Below, in pieces: positions 11,901-20,546 of a DNA stretch of 64,000 nucleotides. The stretch covers positions 1-64,000 of the forward strand of contig JAEEZY010000030.1 of NCBI GenBank assembly GCA_016292015.1, read 5' to 3'. The position numbers and the translations under genes are program-made. The DNA is from Bacteroidales bacterium (GTDB lineage Bacteria > Bacteroidota > Bacteroidia > Bacteroidales > P3). Every line of letters begins with the position of its first letter. The stretch's first letter is position 1. The notes below the pieces were generated by a model. That model made no database searches. It saw nothing but the letters and a program-made list of their open reading frames with translations, and had not been told where the DNA came from.

Positions 11901-12924
11901 TATCAATCGTACCACCACTAGGATAGCCTATCTCGTCAGCCAAGTAAATCATTTCGGTCAGAGAGTAGTTGTAGTTATTGTTGAGTGGGGTCACGTAGGT
12001 CGTCGATGTGCCGTTGCCAATCTTTACGCAGCCATTATTCACATTGATGGTATAGGAGGCCATTTTTTCGCAGTAAGTACCAGAAGCCTGCACGTAGGCA
12101 GTAATTGTAACAAAACCCTCCTGACCAGTGAACGTAACAGCACCTGTCGTTGCGTTTACCGTTGCAACTGAGGTATTAGAAGAAGTATAAGCAGGAGTTC
12201 CAGCTGGTGTAATGTTGTTCACAAGAGTTGGCGGAGTGAACGTACTGCCAATAAGATGGTTGATGGTTGAAGTTACAGGAGTAGTACCATTGCGAAACTC
12301 AAAAGTGCCAGTACGAGCAACACAATACCTTAGCAATCTAACATTTACAAGATTGGCATCGAGTGATCCACTTACCGACGTACCTGGATCGCTACTATCG
12401 GCATACTTGCTCCAATGCCTGTTGGAAACCGAAGTGTAGTAGCAAGAACGACTGCACCCTCCACTTGTGGTGCAACCCTTGCCAAAAACTGCGATAAGGA
12501 TGGCCTTACCTGCAGTGTGTTGGAAATCACTGCTGAAATTGAAAGTATTCCAACCTGCGGTTGTCGAAAGCGCCGTATTTCGGTAAACCTGCGTGGCACC
12601 AGAGGTATAAGTAGCGAAAGTGGTGTTAGCATCCAAAGAATAGTTGGCATCCACATCCTTCATCCATATAGTCAATTGAGCCCCTGTGGAGGTACTATTT
12701 GACGAAATATTATACTCAACGCCAGTTAACGTGAGAGAGCTGTTCAACTCAACAGCATCAGAAGGCGTGTAAAGATAGACATCATATTGCCAGCCCCATA
12801 ATCCAGGCATTGGACGAGAGGTTGTCGATGTTCCAGTCCCAATTTCAATAGTTTGTGCTGACAGCACCCCGAAGAGTGCCAAAAGCGTCATAATAGCTGA
12901 AAACAACTTATAAATCTTACTCAT
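5962..12924 (-). CDS. Giant secreted protein with P-domain-like, HYR-like and SprB-like modules and a T9SS type-B sorting domain
   Basis: About 2320 residues from the ATG at 12924; a TTG 12 codons earlier is a poorer start. Signal peptide at about 1-24 (ending GVLSAQ). Order: three copies of a beta-sandwich module alternating with BIG_2-like Ig repeats (about 25-800), a P-domain-like module (about 1180-1370, NIEHTFIGDIYIAI ... GHIFNWEL), an HYR-like domain (about 1690-1770), a SprB-like repeat (NVSCAGRSDGTVTLSG), and about five CDSYTW...GCDSTVTLxLT repeats (about 1860-2010). The last 90 residues (LWFPNVFTPN ... IYTREGLLVF ... GTVTLLR) match the gliding-associated CHU_C / T9SS type-B sorting domain. 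Export by T9SS and surface attachment or release follow from that family; an adhesive role is inferred. Confidence 0.9.
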   Translation of the reverse strand: MSKIYKLFSAIMTLLALFGVLSAQTIEIGTGTSTTSRPMPGLWGWQYDVYLYTPSDAVELNSSLTLTGVEYNISSNSTSTGAQLTIWMKDVDANYSLDANTTFATYTSGATQVYRNTALSTTAGWNTFNFSSDFQHTAGKAILIAVFGKGCTTSGGCSRSCYYTSVSNRHWSKYADSSDPGTSVSGSLDANLVNVRLLRYCVARTGTFEFRNGTTPVTSTINHLIGSTFTPPTLVNNITPAGTPAYTSSNTSVATVNATTGAVTFTGQEGFVTITAYVQASGTYCEKMASYTINVNNGCVKIGNGTSTTYVTPLNNNYNYSLTEMIYLADEIGYPSGGTIDRIGFQYAYGTAMTAKNNVKIYMANTNRSAFASGAVSEFINTGLELVYSGPLNCSGNGVWNYFNLSSPFDYDGGNLLVVVDDNSGSYNSSSYVFNYTTTTGYTVWRYQSDGTYYSVNTISNYSSSCTYSTSRVNTAFCISEACTHRTGTFAFDGPASYTYVIGSGDFAEPNLSANLTPGNGTITYESSNTAVATVDANGNVTFTGVEGRVTITAVSEMAGYCKERARYTIEAGDGCRKIGTGTSTTSASPLYGYYKNSYDQMIYTAEEIGTPGLITAIGFNAYSSNSVARAVDIYIGETTASTFSSTADWVPASDLQLVYSGTWNIVAGWNVIQLTAPFTYSGINNLVVAVDCGATSTASSSFYYTSTTGSTVLYSYSDTYDAIPATIGSYSGSKSTTSSRPNIKICIEPCDTRPVNFGFSNSMVMCYLGGQPNVTLNRDGNNGVLTWSSSDPSVATVDENGIITTHSLGTTTISVFAPVDGDVCSASDSYELQVICPAHIPSTQAISICTPQAVDLTATVRDDEGNLQLQWFDDVLADSPIYTGDTYHTNVSATTTYYVAAYNTDQHCYSSRVPATVHVFDVQYDATTSTVSGYVGVPMYGYPPEGSHEGATFTANGMPTWLTLNSDGSFTGTPTAAGSGSFTITATNAMGCTVTRTINWTVMANNLGCCDFESFYIYQDNKPFPLHLADDGYYYADVCLNTAMTLRVQKLNNCSGNYSYTWRLTSSTGGLIQEFTGTQFTYTYDRTAGYGVMLQIRRNNSDCISIPVRVRVAGVFQVATRPSFNLCHGEPFNIYVSTDGVGAIDVVRPSGGAATTLGVSDTILLPDGEPCNGNCFYRSSVTFSDFSAGATIRNANDLLYVMLNIEHTFIGDIYIAITCPSGRRSVILSQCGSGSATCHAQIPSGYDTWVSGVGTSNHGANFGNPNSGNSSSCDPNASGNELGIGWNYIWSENTSRGYTYAGGTGLIYDDANVHNSTVDSSDLANMSQIYVPQETFNNLIGCPLNGTWSIEVVDGWGGDNGHIFNWELGLNEELLPDSWSYTVDLDSSWVTCGWNSTKSGVYMEITPPDNFDGTSSCDLFLRDEYGCVSTYENIVTVTMNPTVHSELVVDGGQCEPYTWARNNQTYTASGTYVDAGLTPQGCPDTATLILTVAGSVFDTVSAQSCESYTWDATGQTYTQSGTYTANLVTAMGCDSIITLNLTISNEITVPHDTVICPDNFPLNDWYGDWGDFAAAGSLQQHFTTANGCDSLVVLTVQAYPKPDVSLPAPPGAGGCPLTAGSYVITPTITNAQAPYSYNWTGDYVGATPTASIPASVTCGTFTETLYLTDANGCMDTATVTFSAVDDVAPYFLNDMPDYSEVSAVAMGQDCRFRIPDIVGILQPADNCGVSEMVQLPLPPNDITEPTTVEVIVTDRCGLQTRRYITVTVPDPLSANELAHTNVSCAGRSDGTVTLSGVTGGSPQYHYSWSSSGTGATNVSSQTGTTLSNLAPGIYTVTITDDAECSIQKSVTIGIDGEASTNVESFTACDSFTWHGTTYTQSNNTATYTTTNAEGCDSTVTLNLTVNHSSSGIDSHTECDSYTWPMNSQTYTSSTSSPSVPAGLNSVGCDSTVTLHLTINRSTTGTDVHTACDSYTWPLNGQTYTSSTNSPQVVITNRAGCDSTVTLRLTINNTRYGSYVDTVCYGEQLTYRGNRYPAGQHTVTITSAAGCDSVVALQVVARPQLSVTIEEYHSCELGHYQLTGSVSGSNNVSYRWTAQPSDPDVETQRDDLEISVNPSRSTDYTLTAGYGAGRICAASQTISLSPLRLPVADITFNPPFLTCDDLEWTAHSASQNAESISWYVNDIEAGIDENISGAAQCDDDSVRISIVAVNSICTDVHDTVIYLRKSQLWFPNVFTPNLNINKTFAPIGHGIVEYEIYIYTREGLLVFHSTTLEEGWRGDHNGVECPRATYTYIARFRNEIEPDVWHKQIGTVTLLR

Positions 12925-13100
12925 ATCTATGATTGTTTGATTTTTTAAACAAAATAACAATCCCCCCTTCTACAGTTATACTCCCTCCTTGTTTTAAACC
13001 ATTCACCCCTCCCATCACACACACATCCATAAACCTCACAACGCGCAAAAGACTCACACTCAATTAACAACAAATCAAATGAACACTTTTTAACTCGTTA

Positions 13101-13131
13101 CAAATATATATAAAAAAAAATAATAATGCAA
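13101..13131 (-). promoter_or_regulatory. Two-box Bacteroidota promoter
   Basis: On the minus strand a TTG (13129-13131) is followed after 20 bases by TATATTTG (13101-13108). This fits the Bacteroidota consensus and points at the giant gene starting at 12924. Confidence 0.65.
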
Positions 13132-13229
13132 CCAAAACATTTTAATTATCATAATAAATCTTAAAGCAATTTTATTTCAACGCCTTTTACCAGCCATTCA
13201 AATCCTTAAGACTTATTTCGACAAAACAC

Positions 13230-13265
13230 AAGCAGGGGGCGCTATTTTCTCAGCGCCCCCTGCTT
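13230..13265 (-). terminator. Strong hairpin terminator
   Basis: A perfect 14-base inverted repeat (AAGCAGGGGGCGCT and its complement) with an 8-base loop lies 19 bases past the stop of the 13284-19508 gene. The following minus-strand sequence is moderately T-rich. Confidence 0.75.
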
Positions 13266-13283
13266 GAATCTAATGTTCCAAAT

Positions 13284-16200
13284 CTATCTCAACAGCGTTA
13301 CTGTACCAATTTGCTTGTGCCATGTGGCAGGATCCACCTCGGTACGGTAGCGAGCGATGTATGTATAGGTGGCACGGGGACATTCCATTCCTTGGTGGTC
13401 GCCTTTCCAACCTTCCTCGAGGGTAGTGGTATGGAACACGAGCAAACCTTCACGGGTATATACATACAATTCGTAATCCACAATCCCACGACCAATGGCA
13501 TTGAACGTTTTATTAAAGTTCAAGTTTGGAGTGAAAACATTGGGGAACCAAAGCTGACTTTTGCGTACATAGATAACTGTATCTCTCACGCTTGTGCAAA
13601 TTCCGTTGACCGCCACCAATGATATGCGAACAGAATCGTCGTCACACTGTGCACTGCCGCTGACCGACTCTTCGTTACCAGCCTCGATGTCATTGACATA
13701 CCACGAAATCGACTCAGCATTCTGACTGGCAGAATAAGCAGTCCAGTCAAGGTCGTCGCAAGTGAGGAACGGTGGATTCAGTGTTATATCCGCAATCGGC
13801 AGGTTCAGAGGTGTCAGGCTTATCGTCTGAGAGACCGCACACATCCGATTCGAGCCATAGCCAGCTGTCAGAGTGTAATCTGTAGGCTGAGTAGGGTTCA
13901 ATGAAAGCTCCAGTGCATCTCTTTGAATCTCGACATCCGGATCACTCGGACTCGAGGTCCAGAAATGGTTAACATTGTTAGAACCGTTGATAACACCTGT
14001 CACCTGATAATGACCCAGCTCACACGAGTGGTACTCGTCCAAACTTATCGTTAACGAAGGTCGGGCAACCACCTGAAGAGCCACAATGCTGTCGCATCCG
14101 TTGCTTCCCGTCAAAGTCACCGTATGCTGACCTGCGGGATAACGATTCCCTCTATAAGTCAGCTGTTCACCATAACAAACAGTGTCTGCGTAAGAACCGT
14201 AGCTCACATTATTGATCGTCAATCGAAGAGTGATTGTGCTGTCGCACCCAGCCCTGTTAGTTATCGTCACCTGGGGTACGCTGGTTGACGAGGTATATGT
14301 TTGTCCATTCAACGGCCATGTGTAACTACCGCAAGCCGTGTGTACGTCATTGCTGCTCGTACTATGGTTTACGGTCAACTGCAACGTCACCGTCGAGTCG
14401 CATCCCGCGGCGTTCTGACCCGCTGGAACCGAAGGGGCAACAGCTGGTGTGGCATAATAAGTCTGACTATTCATCGGCCAAAGGTAGGAGTCGCAGGCTG
14501 TATGGGCAAACACACCGCTGGTACTGTGGTTGATTGTCAAATTCAAGACTATTGTTGTGTCACAACCATACGTGTTGGCTCCAGTAAGAGTCACTCTTGG
14601 AGCCGAGGGACTTGTGGCCGAAATAGAGTTCGTGTAGCTCCATCCGTTATACAGCCACGAATACTCGTCGCACGCCTCGCGATAGTCCACACCGGTTGTC
14701 GAAGGATGGATAGTCAAATGTAACGTGTCGGCCCCTGTACAAGCCCCTATGGTGTAGGTATCCACCACATCACACGAACTGGTACGAGTATAGGTATTGC
14801 CTCGTATTGTCCATGTATAGGTGTCGCACGCTGTCGCATAATGAGACTGGAAATCGTTTTGATACATCGTCAGGTGCAGCGTGGTCACCGAATCGCATCC
14901 AACCGCATTGGTAGTAGTGTAGGTAGGCGTCTGTGTACTCGAAGTGTAAGTTTCCCCATGCCATTCGAACGACTCACAAGCCGTAGCCTCGAACACTGCA
15001 GAATTCGAATGATTAATAGTCAAGTTCAGAGTGGTCACCGAGTCGCACCCGTTGGCACCGGTAGTTGTGTATGTCGCTGTGTTGTTCGAGGATGTGTAGG
15101 TCTGGCCATGCCAATCGTACGTATCGCATGCCACCTGCACATCGATGCCGCTGGTCGGTTGATTGACCGTTACTGTTACCTCAGCATTGTCTGTACAGTT
15201 ATTGGCATCTGTTACCGTAACATGATATGTGGTGGTAATCGCAGGGCTAACCGGTTGGGATGCAGCCGTAGAGCCGTTATCCCACAAGTATGTGTATCTT
15301 ATATCGTTGCCACCCAAGGCTGTGACCGATATGGTAGCCGAACCACCATTACATATTTGCGTTGCCGACGTACCAGCATTCGCGACCAAGGTGTCAGGTT
15401 GTGTAAGAGTGGCGCTGTTGCTGGCCGTACAATTGTGATTATCGGTCACGGTGATGTTGTACAAACCGGCTCTAAGGCCTGTCAAATCCGAGGCATGAGA
15501 TGTATATCCATCAGGACCAGTCCAGGAATAAGTGTAATTCCCGTCACCACCATAGGCAGAGATGTCTATGGAACCAGTTGCGTTACCATAGCAGTTGATA
15601 TTGGACGTATTATCTATATCCACCCTCATTTCCTCCGGCTCTGAAATGTCGGCACTCAGAGTCAACGAGCAGCCTGCATCGTCTGTGATAACCACAGTGT
15701 ATGAACCTGCCGGGTAATTGCTGATTGAAGTATGTCCCTCTTCAGCCGACAGTATCGTCGTGCTGCCACCGATAGTCTGAGACCATATATAATGGAGTGA
15801 ACCCGTACCTCCGCCTATTCCGCTAAGAGAAACACTGCTACCTGTTGAACCTCCGTAACAATCCACACGCACCGCAGATATATTGGCGGCAAGGCTACCA
15901 GCCTGACTAACCTCAGCCGTCTTTTGCAGAGTGCAGCCATTTTGATCTGTTATAGTGACTGTATAAGTGCCGGCAGACAATCCTGTTAGACTTGTTCCAT
16001 GTTGATTAGACACGTTGGTAGCGTTAGCGCCCGTCGAAGACCATGTGTAGGCATAATCCGGACTGCCCCCAACAACATTTGACAAAGTCACCGAACCGTT
16101 GTTGCCACCATTGCATGCCACATTGGTCTTGTCGATATCGGCGGTTAGTGCGTCTGGAACCGTAACAGATATAGCCTGACTCACAGACCTGCCACACATA

Positions 16201-19200
16201 TCAGTTACCGTCACCGTTATATTGGTTGTTGCCGTAATGGCCGAACCGGCCACCAGCGGAGCTTGAACCATCGACGCTATCGTGCAATTGTCCTCAGGGG
16301 CAAGGAGTGCCACTAAGTCGGGCACCTGGTAGCCACAGCCACTGACCTGCGTGGCAGGCACAGTCGGGTTGGCTAACAGCGACGTGTTATTGAACCATGG
16401 GTTAGTGTTGTCGGCAGAGCTGAACGAACTTGTTGCAGAAGCCGTACACCCGTCACCATCGGCGAGAGACAGCGACACGACATACTCATGACATGTTCCG
16501 TCGCTAGCAATTGAAGCATTGTTGCCAACACCTCCTATCGTTCCCGCAACACCATCGACAGTCACACTCCACGTATAGTTCTGATAAGCACCCGTCCCTC
16601 CATTAGGATTGGCGGCGATGGCATAGTTCTGTCCCGCCGCGATCGGGCAGTTGCCGGTGGTGGGAGTCGTTATCGAGAGTGTAAGCTCCGGTTGCTCTGT
16701 GACAGTGACCGTCTGTTCGCTTCGACATCCATTCACATCTATCACGTAAACAACGTATGTACCAGGCTGGAGGTTGCTCCAAGTGTAAGACACTGCCGAT
16801 GTTGAATCCGAGCGAGTAGGTGTCGCCCCGTTTCTACCGATGTAGTAGCCACGTTGTCCGTATCCGCTAGTGGAGTTGAGGGTTATGCTTCCATCGTTCC
16901 GTCCATGACACGACACATTCGTGTGAGATACCGTTGAGGCGCAGTCTATACAAGGAGCCGGAGCCGTATAGTTCGCAAGTCTTGTGCAGTTTGTTGTCGT
17001 AGATTCGAATGAAGCTTCCAACTGGTGCGGAGTTCCATCCGAAGTAAGTTCCAGACTGTACGACGTAGGCGAGGCGAACGGAGGGAAGAACTGTTGCTCC
17101 ACCGGAGGATTGGCCGTGATATCCTTAATCGTTAGCGTGCCGTCGCTTGGAGCATCAGTAAAGTATATGTCGCCAGACACAGTGTATGTGTTATTAGCCG
17201 CATTGCATGCCGAAGGATTCGTAGTCACAACATTAATCTCGCAATCCGACACAATATCGCAGTCAACCATGCCATGGTTCGACGAGCTGAAGTTGGTCTG
17301 CGTAAACGTTATCGTACCTTCGTTTCCTATATAGTTGGCCACAAGCACCACATAAATCTGGCCCACCTGCGCATTGTCAATCTGCAGGTATTCAACGGCG
17401 CTTGTACTGCCGCCGAAATCAACAAGGTTACCACAGGGATAGGTAAGTGCCGCGACATCACAGATAGGGCTGTTATAAGACGCTGCCGTTTGTTCCGTTC
17501 CAACATGATACCCCCAGTCGCTGGCAGTCGATGAAGTGTAATAAGACTCTGTGGCGGCGTTGTCACTCAGGTCGGCGGCGGCACAAGTGAAATTATTGAA
17601 CGGTCCCCAACAACCGAAATCAACATCGCCCGCTGTTGAAGAAATTGTCATTTCAAGACGACCAGCCTGAGACACCTGAAGATACCACCACGAGGCGTTA
17701 TGGAAGAATGTACACATTCCATCGGGAACAGGGACATCTGTCGCCGCCATAAGAACCACACCGTTATCGTCGTCGTTCGAAGCGCAGAATGGCTGCGCCT
17801 CTTCGCATGTCGTCGCACCCTCGATAGTATCAGGCTCGAATGAATAGACTGCATAAAGCGTCACATTTCCACAGGAGAGGTCAACGACTTGACCCGGTAA
17901 ATAACGCGTTCCCGTGCCGCTGGCGTTGGTGTACCATCCAACAAATCTGTTGGCACTTGTACAATTGGGCGTAGTTGTCGTGACGGTTGTGCTTGTACCG
18001 GTGTAGCTTGGCACCGTAGTTGCCGACCCACCCGTGCAGTTCGCCTGTGTGTTGTATGTCAAAGTATGTGGGGTGTTGCCACACTGCACAACGAGTGTGT
18101 ATTCTGCCGTTGTAGCACAGAAGTCTCCAGTCTTGGCCACGGTGGCTGTGATCGTCGTCGTGCCTGTGCCGTTCACAGTGACAGCACCGGTTGTGGGATT
18201 GACGCTGGCCACCGCTGTGTTCGAGGAGCTGTAGCTTACCACGCCACCGCTTTGGTTCACCGACACCGTCTGACCTGCACACGAACCGCCGTTCACGCAA
18301 TACATAACATCCTGCGCAAATGAAAAATCAGGCACAGTGCAGCAGTCAATACAGAACCTCGTATTGGGACGAACACCTCCTATCGACGCCGACGATGGCA
18401 AGTTCGATGCATTATAGTGATAAGTGTCACTTTGTGTGTACAAAAATCTGTTGTATGCTACCGTATGCGTGTAAAATTTGTACGACATACCATCATAATC
18501 ATCGGAGTTGTCGTCTATCACCACCAAAAGGTTATCACTGCTGTAGTTGAACGGTGTGCTGAGTTCTATCCACGCCCAGCCTTGAGCCGTAAAATTCATA
18601 TCTCCATGATATACCTGCTGCAATCCGCTGGTTACCCAGGATGTACTTGACGCAAACTCACTCATCGTGGTTGTTGCCATGTATATGGTCACGTCAGTCT
18701 TGCTGCTCATCGCCGTAGTGTAGGCATACTGGAAACCTATCGCATGCACAAATCCGTGACATCCGCCCAGTTCTGTCTCAGTGTAGATAATCTGTCTGTA
18801 TGAATAATGATAATAGTCGTTTACCGGCGCCGTTTGGTAATCCGAATCCGTACCGCTGCCGACCTGATGGGTTTCGCTACCGCATACATACGACGTGGAT
18901 GGACCATCGCCCGTAGTGCTGCCGCCACCACCAGAGCAGTTGCACGAAATCCTCACGGTGAACGAAGAGTTATTGCTCTCGGTAAAGTCGTCAAAGTAGA
19001 GTGTCAGCCAACCGCCTGTCGTTGAGGAATAAGTGGTTCCCGAGGAGGTGGTTGAAGTCCAGTAGTTGCTTCCACCCTCGTCCTCCGTCATGCCCTGACT
19101 TACATATAGCCAGTCGGCCGATTCAATGCCATTGGATGTAAGTGTGGCCGTTATCGTACATCCTGATGGGGCCTTGAACGACATCCAACCCACATTCCTA

Positions 19201-19508
19201 TTGTGGTTACTCATGTCGCTCTCGTTTATCACATAGGTCACCGAGCACGACGTACACGTGGCCAAACTGGTAGAACTACTGTTTGAATTACCACACATGT
19301 TGTAGTATTTGCTACGGTTGTTGTTGGTATTCCAGTTCAGCGTTTGCGTTGTCTGACCGAAAACCTCCAGCGCGGCCATCAGCATGACCGCCACTGCTAC
19401 CACCTTTGACCACCGGCCACCTCGGTCATTCCATGACATACCTTTTGACTTCTTCGAAAAAAAGCACCTAGTTTCAAAACTCCTCACAAATGATAATATT
19501 GGTTTCAT
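13284..19508 (-). CDS. Giant secreted protein with SprB-like and CDSxTW repeats and a T9SS type-B sorting domain
   Basis: 2074 residues from ATG 19508; the ATG at 19439 (residue 24, MSWNDRGG) would give a more usual signal peptide ending LEVFGQ. Order: a CUB-like domain (about 60-190), the beta-sandwich module shared with the neighbour (220-390), a BIG_2-like repeat (400-480), an InlB/Flg_new-like repeat (485-560), an HYR-like segment (1036-1116), four to five SprB-like repeats (1120-1443, e.g. NVSCHGRNDGSITL), seven or more CDxYTW...GCDSxxTLxLT repeats (1446-1773) and a CHU_C type-B sorting domain (1982-2074). The last roughly 350 residues are near-identical in protein to the neighbour but differ at many synonymous positions. 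Function as a T9SS-exported surface protein is inferred. It sits 55 bases after a small secreted protein gene. Confidence 0.9.
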   Translation of the reverse strand: MKPILSFVRSFETRCFFSKKSKGMSWNDRGGRWSKVVAVAVMLMAALEVFGQTTQTLNWNTNNNRSKYYNMCGNSNSSSTSLATCTSCSVTYVINESDMSNHNRNVGWMSFKAPSGCTITATLTSNGIESADWLYVSQGMTEDEGGSNYWTSTTSSGTTYSSTTGGWLTLYFDDFTESNNSSFTVRISCNCSGGGGSTTGDGPSTSYVCGSETHQVGSGTDSDYQTAPVNDYYHYSYRQIIYTETELGGCHGFVHAIGFQYAYTTAMSSKTDVTIYMATTTMSEFASSTSWVTSGLQQVYHGDMNFTAQGWAWIELSTPFNYSSDNLLVVIDDNSDDYDGMSYKFYTHTVAYNRFLYTQSDTYHYNASNLPSSASIGGVRPNTRFCIDCCTVPDFSFAQDVMYCVNGGSCAGQTVSVNQSGGVVSYSSSNTAVASVNPTTGAVTVNGTGTTTITATVAKTGDFCATTAEYTLVVQCGNTPHTLTYNTQANCTGGSATTVPSYTGTSTTVTTTTPNCTSANRFVGWYTNASGTGTRYLPGQVVDLSCGNVTLYAVYSFEPDTIEGATTCEEAQPFCASNDDDNGVVLMAATDVPVPDGMCTFFHNASWWYLQVSQAGRLEMTISSTAGDVDFGCWGPFNNFTCAAADLSDNAATESYYTSSTASDWGYHVGTEQTAASYNSPICDVAALTYPCGNLVDFGGSTSAVEYLQIDNAQVGQIYVVLVANYIGNEGTITFTQTNFSSSNHGMVDCDIVSDCEINVVTTNPSACNAANNTYTVSGDIYFTDAPSDGTLTIKDITANPPVEQQFFPPFASPTSYSLELTSDGTPHQLEASFESTTTNCTRLANYTAPAPCIDCASTVSHTNVSCHGRNDGSITLNSTSGYGQRGYYIGRNGATPTRSDSTSAVSYTWSNLQPGTYVVYVIDVNGCRSEQTVTVTEQPELTLSITTPTTGNCPIAAGQNYAIAANPNGGTGAYQNYTWSVTVDGVAGTIGGVGNNASIASDGTCHEYVVSLSLADGDGCTASATSSFSSADNTNPWFNNTSLLANPTVPATQVSGCGYQVPDLVALLAPEDNCTIASMVQAPLVAGSAITATTNITVTVTDMCGRSVSQAISVTVPDALTADIDKTNVACNGGNNGSVTLSNVVGGSPDYAYTWSSTGANATNVSNQHGTSLTGLSAGTYTVTITDQNGCTLQKTAEVSQAGSLAANISAVRVDCYGGSTGSSVSLSGIGGGTGSLHYIWSQTIGGSTTILSAEEGHTSISNYPAGSYTVVITDDAGCSLTLSADISEPEEMRVDIDNTSNINCYGNATGSIDISAYGGDGNYTYSWTGPDGYTSHASDLTGLRAGLYNITVTDNHNCTASNSATLTQPDTLVANAGTSATQICNGGSATISVTALGGNDIRYTYLWDNGSTAASQPVSPAITTTYHVTVTDANNCTDNAEVTVTVNQPTSGIDVQVACDTYDWHGQTYTSSNNTATYTTTGANGCDSVTTLNLTINHSNSAVFEATACESFEWHGETYTSSTQTPTYTTTNAVGCDSVTTLHLTMYQNDFQSHYATACDTYTWTIRGNTYTRTSSCDVVDTYTIGACTGADTLHLTIHPSTTGVDYREACDEYSWLYNGWSYTNSISATSPSAPRVTLTGANTYGCDTTIVLNLTINHSTSGVFAHTACDSYLWPMNSQTYYATPAVAPSVPAGQNAAGCDSTVTLQLTVNHSTSSNDVHTACGSYTWPLNGQTYTSSTSVPQVTITNRAGCDSTITLRLTINNVSYGSYADTVCYGEQLTYRGNRYPAGQHTVTLTGSNGCDSIVALQVVARPSLTISLDEYHSCELGHYQVTGVINGSNNVNHFWTSSPSDPDVEIQRDALELSLNPTQPTDYTLTAGYGSNRMCAVSQTISLTPLNLPIADITLNPPFLTCDDLDWTAYSASQNAESISWYVNDIEAGNEESVSGSAQCDDDSVRISLVAVNGICTSVRDTVIYVRKSQLWFPNVFTPNLNFNKTFNAIGRGIVDYELYVYTREGLLVFHTTTLEEGWKGDHQGMECPRATYTYIARYRTEVDPATWHKQIGTVTLLR

Positions 19509-19563
19509 ATACTTGACTTATGTTTGTTTTCTTAAATCATTGCAACATTAATTAAAACCTTCT

Positions 19564-19986
19564 CTATTCCAACTCCTTATTCTTCTTGTCGTAATAGCTA
19601 TTCAAGAAAATGTTCATCTCATCGACCACGTGCTGCGGATTAACATCGGCATCGGCGTCAAGTAGAAACTCGTCACGTCCCCTATAAATCCTCAACCTTG
19701 TCACTCTCATCATTTTCACAACATGTTTCTCCGTCATCTTTGCAAGGCTCTCATCCGAAGGCAGCCCCGTGGCCGTCACGTATGTCACCTGGTTGCCTGC
19801 CGGATAGGTCTTCGAGGCCGACACACCGACAAACTTCACATACTCCACGCTATTGCTTTGGCTGCTGCTTTGGTTGTTGTTTTTTTGATTGACAACGGAC
19901 TGAGCCTGAACTGCTGACCAAAACAGGAACATCGCAACCATCGCAGCCACAATTCGTCTTGCACTGAATAATACATTACATCTCAT
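19564..19986 (-). CDS. Small secreted protein of unknown function
   Basis: 140 residues with a signal peptide (basic start RCNVLFSARRIV, hydrophobic stretch, cleavage near AVQAQS). An Asn/Gln/Ser-rich stretch (about 31-45) is followed by a compact domain with YVKFVGVSASKTYPAG and a basic segment MMRVTRLRIYRGRDEF, then a charged tail. I do not recognise the family. The gene has a good two-box promoter upstream and no visible terminator before the giant gene 55 bases on, so the two are probably one transcript. A partner or assembly role for the giant protein is possible but unproven. Confidence 0.75.
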   Translation of the reverse strand: MRCNVLFSARRIVAAMVAMFLFWSAVQAQSVVNQKNNNQSSSQSNSVEYVKFVGVSASKTYPAGNQVTYVTATGLPSDESLAKMTEKHVVKMMRVTRLRIYRGRDEFLLDADADVNPQHVVDEMNIFLNSYYDKKNKELE

Positions 19987-20045
19987 ATCGCTGATTATTG
20001 GTTATTTACAAAATTATTTACTAATTAATACATATATAGTCGCGG

Positions 20046-20076
20046 CAAAATTAGGATTTTTTTTCGACAAATGCAA
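20046..20076 (-). promoter_or_regulatory. Two-box Bacteroidota promoter
   Basis: On the minus strand TTG (20074-20076), 20 bases, then TAATTTTG (20046-20053). It lies about 60 bases before the ATG at 19986 and probably drives the small secreted protein and the giant gene behind it. Confidence 0.65.
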
Positions 20077-20497
20077 GATTTAGAACATTTTTATCACATC
20101 TTGCATCATTTAACGTAAAAAAAAGCCCTACGGTAGTTAATTTTTAGTTAAAATTTGGGGCAAGGTTATATATGTCAACTTAAAAGCTGAAAACAGAAAG
20201 CAGAAATTTGAAACTCAAAAGCCGATAATAAACCATGTTCACCTCTATCGGTGACCTAATAATAAATCTTTGTGATCTTGATACCAAACTGGCAACAACC
20301 AAAATGACTAAGACAAAATTAAGAGCATGGTAAGAAGAAATCTATAGGCGAATGGAATGATTGTAAGACAAATCCTCGATGAAATAATCTTTCATGTTTT
20401 GACATTTTGTTCGAACTCTATTTCGTTTTCACATTTCCATTCAGACAATACCCTCAGACTTCCGATGGACAGCCGCTGAACACCACACATTTGCCAA

Positions 20498-20517
20498 AAT
20501 CACTAACAATAGTGATT
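20498..20517. promoter_or_regulatory. Palindromic operator candidate overlapping the feoAB -33 box
   Basis: AATCACTA, four bases, TAGTGATT: a perfect 8-base inverted repeat whose right arm covers the first two bases of the TTG box at 20516-20518. Position and symmetry suit a dimeric repressor. Its placement before ferrous-iron transport genes suggests metal control (inference; it is not a textbook Fur box). Confidence 0.5.
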
Positions 20518-20546
20518 GACACATCCGTAAATAAGTACTACCTTTG
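20516..20546 (+). promoter_or_regulatory. feoAB promoter
   Basis: TTG (20516-20518), 20 bases, TACCTTTG (20539-20546). The -7 box sits 27 bases before the ATG at 20574, which rules out the TTG start at 20544 inside the box. Confidence 0.75.

Larger units (their letters stand above)
12925..13283. other. Intergenic spacer with promoter and terminator
   Basis: This AT-rich gap holds a two-box promoter for the 12924 gene (13101-13131), giving a leader of roughly 170 bases, and a very strong terminator for the upstream gene (13230-13265). Nothing looks coding. Confidence 0.6.
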
